From Candidatus Methanomethylophilaceae archaeon (GTDB taxonomy: Archaea > Thermoplasmatota > Thermoplasmata > Methanomassiliicoccales > Methanomethylophilaceae): 64,000 nt of DNA. The position numbers were made by a program, and so were the translations under genes. Positions 61,201 to 64,000 of this stretch are shown here, piece after piece. The stretch lies in contig JAFXUX010000033.1 of assembly GCA_017524805.1 (NCBI GenBank), positions 62,001 to 126,000 on the forward strand, in the 5' to 3' direction. The notes under the pieces were generated by a model. That model ran no database searches. It worked only from the letters and a program-made list of their open reading frames with translations, and had not been told where the DNA came from. The stretch's first letter is position 1, and every line of letters begins with the position of its first letter.

Positions 61201-62525
61201 TTAGATCCGACCACGGAGGATTGAATAGTGCCCAGAAAAGTTCCGGATACTTTCATCTCACCGCTGACCACCATGTCGGCCACAACACTAAACCCTCCAG
61301 CCGAAAGAATTTCAGGTGTCGGATAGTATTTTTTCTCAAAAACATGGTCATAAAGGCCATTATAGCATATCAAGGTCCCTGTGACGTTCAGCGTTGCCCC
61401 TCTGGCGACTCCAAGGCTGGATCCTGGCAGGAACCTCAGCTGATTGGCAATCTCGAAATTCCCGCTGACGATGGTTATGTCAAAGTTATATGGGATTGAA
61501 AAAACGGTTTTTGCGGTGTCCACGTGACGCCCCTGCACATCGAGGATTATGGATCCGGCAGATCCTCCGCCCACTATTCTGATGTATTTCTTGCCGACAT
61601 CATTCCATATGTTACTCTGCCAATCATCATCCCATACATCGCTCATCCCTTCGGCAGAAAGATATTCAGATGAGACGTACCTGGTCGTGAGCGAGGCCCC
61701 TTCGGCCAGTTTGATTAGCCCCTCATCAACCCCGACCAAAGTGACGGTGGCTTTGTTGAATTTTTTGTTCGCATAGAGATTCATGAGCCCATGAACAATT
61801 GCTCCATATTCCATCTCGAATTTGGACTGTATATTCTGGACAGCATATCTGTTGAACGGAGACTGCCCGCTATTGTAGTTGACGTAAGCGAAATCCCCGC
61901 CGACATAATCGGTGACGATGAATGGCTCATATATCTCTGAACCCTTCTCCGCGCGCAAAGTTCCGGTCCCCATGAGAGAGCCATAACAGCGGAGAACCCC
62001 GCCGTCCTTAACCGTGACATCCCCCTTGATGTAAAGGCGGGCGAAACTTCCGGACGTATGCCCCTGATAATCGAAAGTGAAAAGCTTAGAAAGCACCCCC
62101 CCGACTATGAGCTCGCCTTCTACCGTAATGGTCGAACCTTTCTCAAGAATCAATGCCAGATAACGATCGTTCGATATTTTAGCAGAAGCTTTATCGTTGC
62201 CGTCCATCGTCCCATCTTTATCCAGAACAGAGGAATATGGGAGCACCAATGTCACGCCTTCTTTGACCGTGACATCCTCGTCTATGGTTGCAGACATATA
62301 CGGATTCTTCCCGGATACCTCATCCCCGATGACAAAAACGACATCGCCGGATTCGCTGGCCTCCAAAGCCTTCGGAACAGTCTCATAAAACATGTTTCCT
62401 ATTTTGGCGCCTCCCTCGGAAGCGTCCGCTCCGGAAACTGAGAGCGACAGCGCGAAGGCCACGAATGCGGCGATAGCGAGAAGGAAAAGGGCCGAACGTC
62501 TCAAGCGAACACCTATCAGGCCCAT
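58290..62525 (-). CDS. Giant cell-surface protein with InlB-like repeat and nine Big_2 repeats
   Basis: 1411 residues. Signal segment MGLIGVRLRRSALFLLAIAA FVAFALSLS ending SGADA; the ATG at 62525 is preferred to a TTG at 62540. Residues about 40-550 look like a parallel beta-helix with repeated short strands (ITVEGELIVGG, GDVTVKDGGVLRCYGSLMG, VVADMVVSGEMKVSGTFLG). An InlB/Flg_new-type repeat follows (FHVTYNANGGSGKVP ... VLYAVWEKE). Nine Big_2 repeats and a C-terminal membrane helix (AMLYVGIAVIALLAIIAAVY) with a basic tail complete it. The same build as its neighbour, with a different N-terminal module, points to a surface adhesin or polysaccharide-binding protein. Confidence 0.88.
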   Translation of the reverse strand: MGLIGVRLRRSALFLLAIAAFVAFALSLSVSGADASEGGAKIGNMFYETVPKALEASESGDVVFVIGDEVSGKNPYMSATIDEDVTVKEGVTLVLPYSSVLDKDGTMDGNDKASAKISNDRYLALILEKGSTITVEGELIVGGVLSKLFTFDYQGHTSGSFARLYIKGDVTVKDGGVLRCYGSLMGTGTLRAEKGSEIYEPFIVTDYVGGDFAYVNYNSGQSPFNRYAVQNIQSKFEMEYGAIVHGLMNLYANKKFNKATVTLVGVDEGLIKLAEGASLTTRYVSSEYLSAEGMSDVWDDDWQSNIWNDVGKKYIRIVGGGSAGSIILDVQGRHVDTAKTVFSIPYNFDITIVSGNFEIANQLRFLPGSSLGVARGATLNVTGTLICYNGLYDHVFEKKYYPTPEILSAGGFSVVADMVVSGEMKVSGTFLGTIQSSVVGSKVQIDNDAKLSSTAVYGADGKFNGKIIENKTSMPISAMACGADGNLFTLLPGKTYTSIDRVSRDVAFVCQYKDEISGYSGVLTFTQSIMGAWDTGDFHVTYNANGGSGKVPTDSGLYEYGEYATVLAKNTLSKSGFEFSGWSASKDGSVPIYKQGSLIRVLGDTVLYAVWEKEKVHVTGVTLNKTSAELLTGESLELIATVMPADATDKSVVWSSSSLKIASVSGGKVAGISPGTATITVRTSDGGYTATCKVTVTAKIVPVTGITLNKDALSIVQGESATVIATLSPSNATNKTVIWSTSDSSVATVSSGRISGISPGTAIITAVTSDGGFEAECKVTVDDGEVHVESVSIDKSAGTIKIGETLALRAIITPSDATNRTVFWSSSAPSVASVSGGVVTGLSEGVAIITVTAQDGGATDSCQISVQRVPVTAISISEEEASVAIGYECSLGVDIIPSDASDKRIEWSTSDPSVATVSNGVVKAVSPGTAIITATSVDGGFSDQCVVTVVKSAIHVAGVTLDRTSASIMVGEETALKVTVTPSDADNKVIIWKSVDPSVANVGQDGIVKGLSAGVTKIVASSADGNISDSCSITVIAKEIPAESVSLDKSTASMAEGENLKLTAEVLPLDSTDNVQWSSSDTSVAKVSSDGLVTALSAGKATITAIAGGFSDSCQITVKEPVRAVEGITLDRESMSLVSGSTQTIVATVIPYDATNKEVFWITSDPSVATVSDGVVTGVYEGTANIMVKTADGGFEAKCVVSVSSDIISVTGVALDRSSATIVLEETLTLSAKVSPSNATNKEVYWSTSDPSVATVSDGIVTAVSEGTATISVLTMDGGYSAECTVTVAKGEIHVTGVSLSSSALALKAGDSAKLSAEVRPADASDKRVTWKTSDSAVATVDSDGNVKAVSPGSATITVTTVDGSHSAECAVTVAEEPHPEGGGSNAMLYVGIAVIALLAIIAAVYFVRHR
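58395..60685 (-). repeat. Nine tandem Big_2 coding repeats
   Basis: Units of about 254 bases sharing LDRSSATIV-type, PSNATNKEVYWSTSDPSVAT and GTATI cores. They have drifted more from each other than the units in the neighbouring gene. Confidence 0.85.
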
Positions 62526-62562
62526 ATTCTTAGGGCACAAAAAACTTGGCGGTCACGAACGT

Positions 62563-62572
62563 GTTTTAACTA
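62563..62572 (+). promoter_or_regulatory. TATA box of the right-edge membrane GTPase gene
   Basis: GTTTTAACTA centred about 23 bases before the ATG at 62591; no ribosome-binding site is present, so a leaderless mRNA is likely. Confidence 0.4.
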
Positions 62573-62590
62573 TCGCGCATATTACGGGTT

Positions 62591-64000
62591 ATGAGCGAAA
62601 CGGACGAAACAGGCGAGTCAAACCCTGGGCCGATAAAGCGGCTCCGCGTGATGGGAACCGCGAACAAGACAATCATAACGGCTATCTACGTCCCCGCTCT
62701 TGTCTACGCCGGATTGGCGCTGTTCCTTACGATCATGACGTTCGGAAGCGAACCTGCGACCGTCATCCCCGGGATCGCCAAACTGTCTGGACCTTACAGC
62801 GGATTGCTTTCGGAGCAGCCCTGGGGCTTATACGTGGCAATAATAGGATTCGCGCTTTCCGCCGCAGGAATGTTCACGTCGGAGCCCTTGGACGTCCTCG
62901 GAGACCAGAATCGCGTCCAATACCTGTGGACCCACCGTCCGTATGCGCCCCTCAGATGCGTAGCCGCCCCTTGGGGCCTCATCAGCTCGGCATGGAAAAG
63001 GAACAAATTCTATGCGGTCGCCCCGATCATAGCCCTGCCCCTTTATGCCGTCTGGTCCGCGATCATCTCCGTCGCGCTGATAATCCCCTTCGCCATAGCT
63101 TGGGCGGTCGTATCCCATTCCATATCCAAAGCCAGGAAAAAAGAAAGGCTGGAATACAGAACCTCCACCAGATTCGCCGTCTGCCCCAGCTGCAGAAGGA
63201 AATTCTCCCGCCCCTTGGTCGTAAGCGACGGCGAAATGATAGACTATCCGATCCCCGGCAAATACGGCATAAAATGCCAGACTACAAACAAAGGCCGCAA
63301 GATTCCCTGCACCCATGGCACAAGGGGGATGCTTGAGACCAAATGCCCGCATTGCCTCCAGCTCATCCCAACCCGCGAATCATACCCCGTCTGCATATCC
63401 CTGGCGGGTGCGTCTGGCGCCGGGAAAACCACGCTGATGCTTGCGTCCGCCGAGATGATAATGGCTGCGGCCAAAAAGATAGACATAACATCTGAGACCC
63501 CGACCGCCGGCCTATCCCCCGATATCATCGCATGCAGGGATTCGGCGCATCCCACCGAGCCTGGGGCCGTCAATTCCGAATGCCTGTTCCTCAAACCCCT
63601 ATCTGGGACCGGCTCCGAAATAGTGTACAGCGACATATCTGGCTCGGAATTCCTGGCGAGAAAAGACAAAGATCTGTTCGAAGAGTACTACAAGTACACC
63701 GACGGAATCGTGTTTGTCTTCGACCCCAGGTTCGCGAGAACCAATATGGCGGACCTCATAGATGCGTTCAACTCGTTCTACGGGATGTTCAGCACCATCA
63801 GAGGGATCGCTCCCGGAGAGCCCGCTCCGATCAGATTCGCCATGGTGGCCTCGAAGAAAGACATCAGCGGCATGGAGAATTCGGATGTCAGGGCGTACCT
63901 CCACAAGAACGGAGGGGACGCATTGATAAGGACCGTCGAAACCCTGTTCGAAGACGTAAGATATTTCTCGGAATGCGGAGTAGGAAACAGGCCGAAGACC
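62591..64000 (+). CDS. Membrane zinc-ribbon GTPase-like protein, 3' end missing
   Basis: 470 codons are open to the right edge. The start is MSETDETGESNPGPIKRLRV. Hydrophobic segments lie at about 28-50 (IITAIYVPALVYAGLALFLT), 85-100 and 150-185 (a pair). Two Cys clusters follow (CPSCRRKFSRP; CPHCLQLIP). The GTPase-like domain has P-loop GASGAGKTT at about 280, SDISGSEF as the DxxG-type motif at about 345 and SKKD at about 425. This is the architecture of the two membrane proteins at 22775-25577, but more diverged and placed 37 kb away. What follows outside the window would show whether it heads a second GTPase/GAP1 set. Confidence 0.75.
   Translation, partial: MSETDETGESNPGPIKRLRVMGTANKTIITAIYVPALVYAGLALFLTIMTFGSEPATVIPGIAKLSGPYSGLLSEQPWGLYVAIIGFALSAAGMFTSEPLDVLGDQNRVQYLWTHRPYAPLRCVAAPWGLISSAWKRNKFYAVAPIIALPLYAVWSAIISVALIIPFAIAWAVVSHSISKARKKERLEYRTSTRFAVCPSCRRKFSRPLVVSDGEMIDYPIPGKYGIKCQTTNKGRKIPCTHGTRGMLETKCPHCLQLIPTRESYPVCISLAGASGAGKTTLMLASAEMIMAAAKKIDITSETPTAGLSPDIIACRDSAHPTEPGAVNSECLFLKPLSGTGSEIVYSDISGSEFLARKDKDLFEEYYKYTDGIVFVFDPRFARTNMADLIDAFNSFYGMFSTIRGIAPGEPAPIRFAMVASKKDISGMENSDVRAYLHKNGGDALIRTVETLFEDVRYFSECGVGNRPKT

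Overview
The window reads as a chromosomal segment of a methyl-reducing, probably host-associated methanogen of the order Methanomassiliicoccales (Thermoplasmatota). The evidence is an archaeal gene set (archaeal-type S-adenosylmethionine synthetase, FEN1 with a PCNA-binding tail, ribosomal protein L40e, RNase Z), a methylcobamide:CoM methyltransferase-family gene, an anaerobic corrin-ring pathway, and archaeal TATA boxes with many short-leader or leaderless starts. Stop-codon use also fits: of 47 genes whose end is visible, 44 stop with TGA, 3 with TAA and none with TAG, as expected where TAG is reserved for pyrrolysine. No rRNA, tRNA, CRISPR array or insertion sequence was recognised.

Layout. 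1-12.9 kb is housekeeping: topA (cut by the left edge), enolase, a receiver-DUF835 regulator, L40e, a sugar isomerase-like protein, a DUF4443-type protein, the SAM synthetase with a divergent HTH-CBS regulator, RNase Z, a methyl transferase of methanogenesis, ribulose-phosphate epimerase and FEN1. 12.9-17.6 kb is accessory: two near-identical PP-loop proteins flank an AT-rich Sel1-acetyltransferase, followed by a third degraded or amber-interrupted copy. 17.6-22.5 kb is the minus-strand operon argC-argJ-argB-argD plus an esterase.

22.8-36.4 kb is the most interesting part. It is a co-directional, tightly packed set with two membrane zinc-ribbon GTPase-like proteins, a soluble zinc-ribbon GTPase, a protein resembling GTPase-associated protein 1 (GAP1), an Hsp70 fused to a von Willebrand A domain, a zinc-ribbon/fibronectin-like protein with a J-domain-like start, a GrpE-like exchange factor and a second short Hsp70. 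I read it as one chaperone- and GTPase-based system, perhaps a defence or conflict system. Another membrane GTPase of the same type begins at 62.6 kb and runs off the right edge.

36.5-39.0 kb is a GntR-ABC transporter operon on the minus strand. 39.1-43.6 kb holds three AT-richer secreted proteins of unknown function, two of them related. 43.9-46.5 kb is argG-argH, completing arginine synthesis with the argCJBD set. 46.6-53.7 kb is the cobalamin (corrin ring) cluster: cbiC and cbiF on the minus strand, and cbiD, cbiG, a cbiJ-cbiE-cbiT triple fusion and cbiA on the plus strand. It supplies the corrinoid that methylotrophic methanogenesis needs. 54.0-62.5 kb holds two giant cell-surface proteins with seven and nine bacterial Ig-like (Big_2) repeats and C-terminal membrane anchors.
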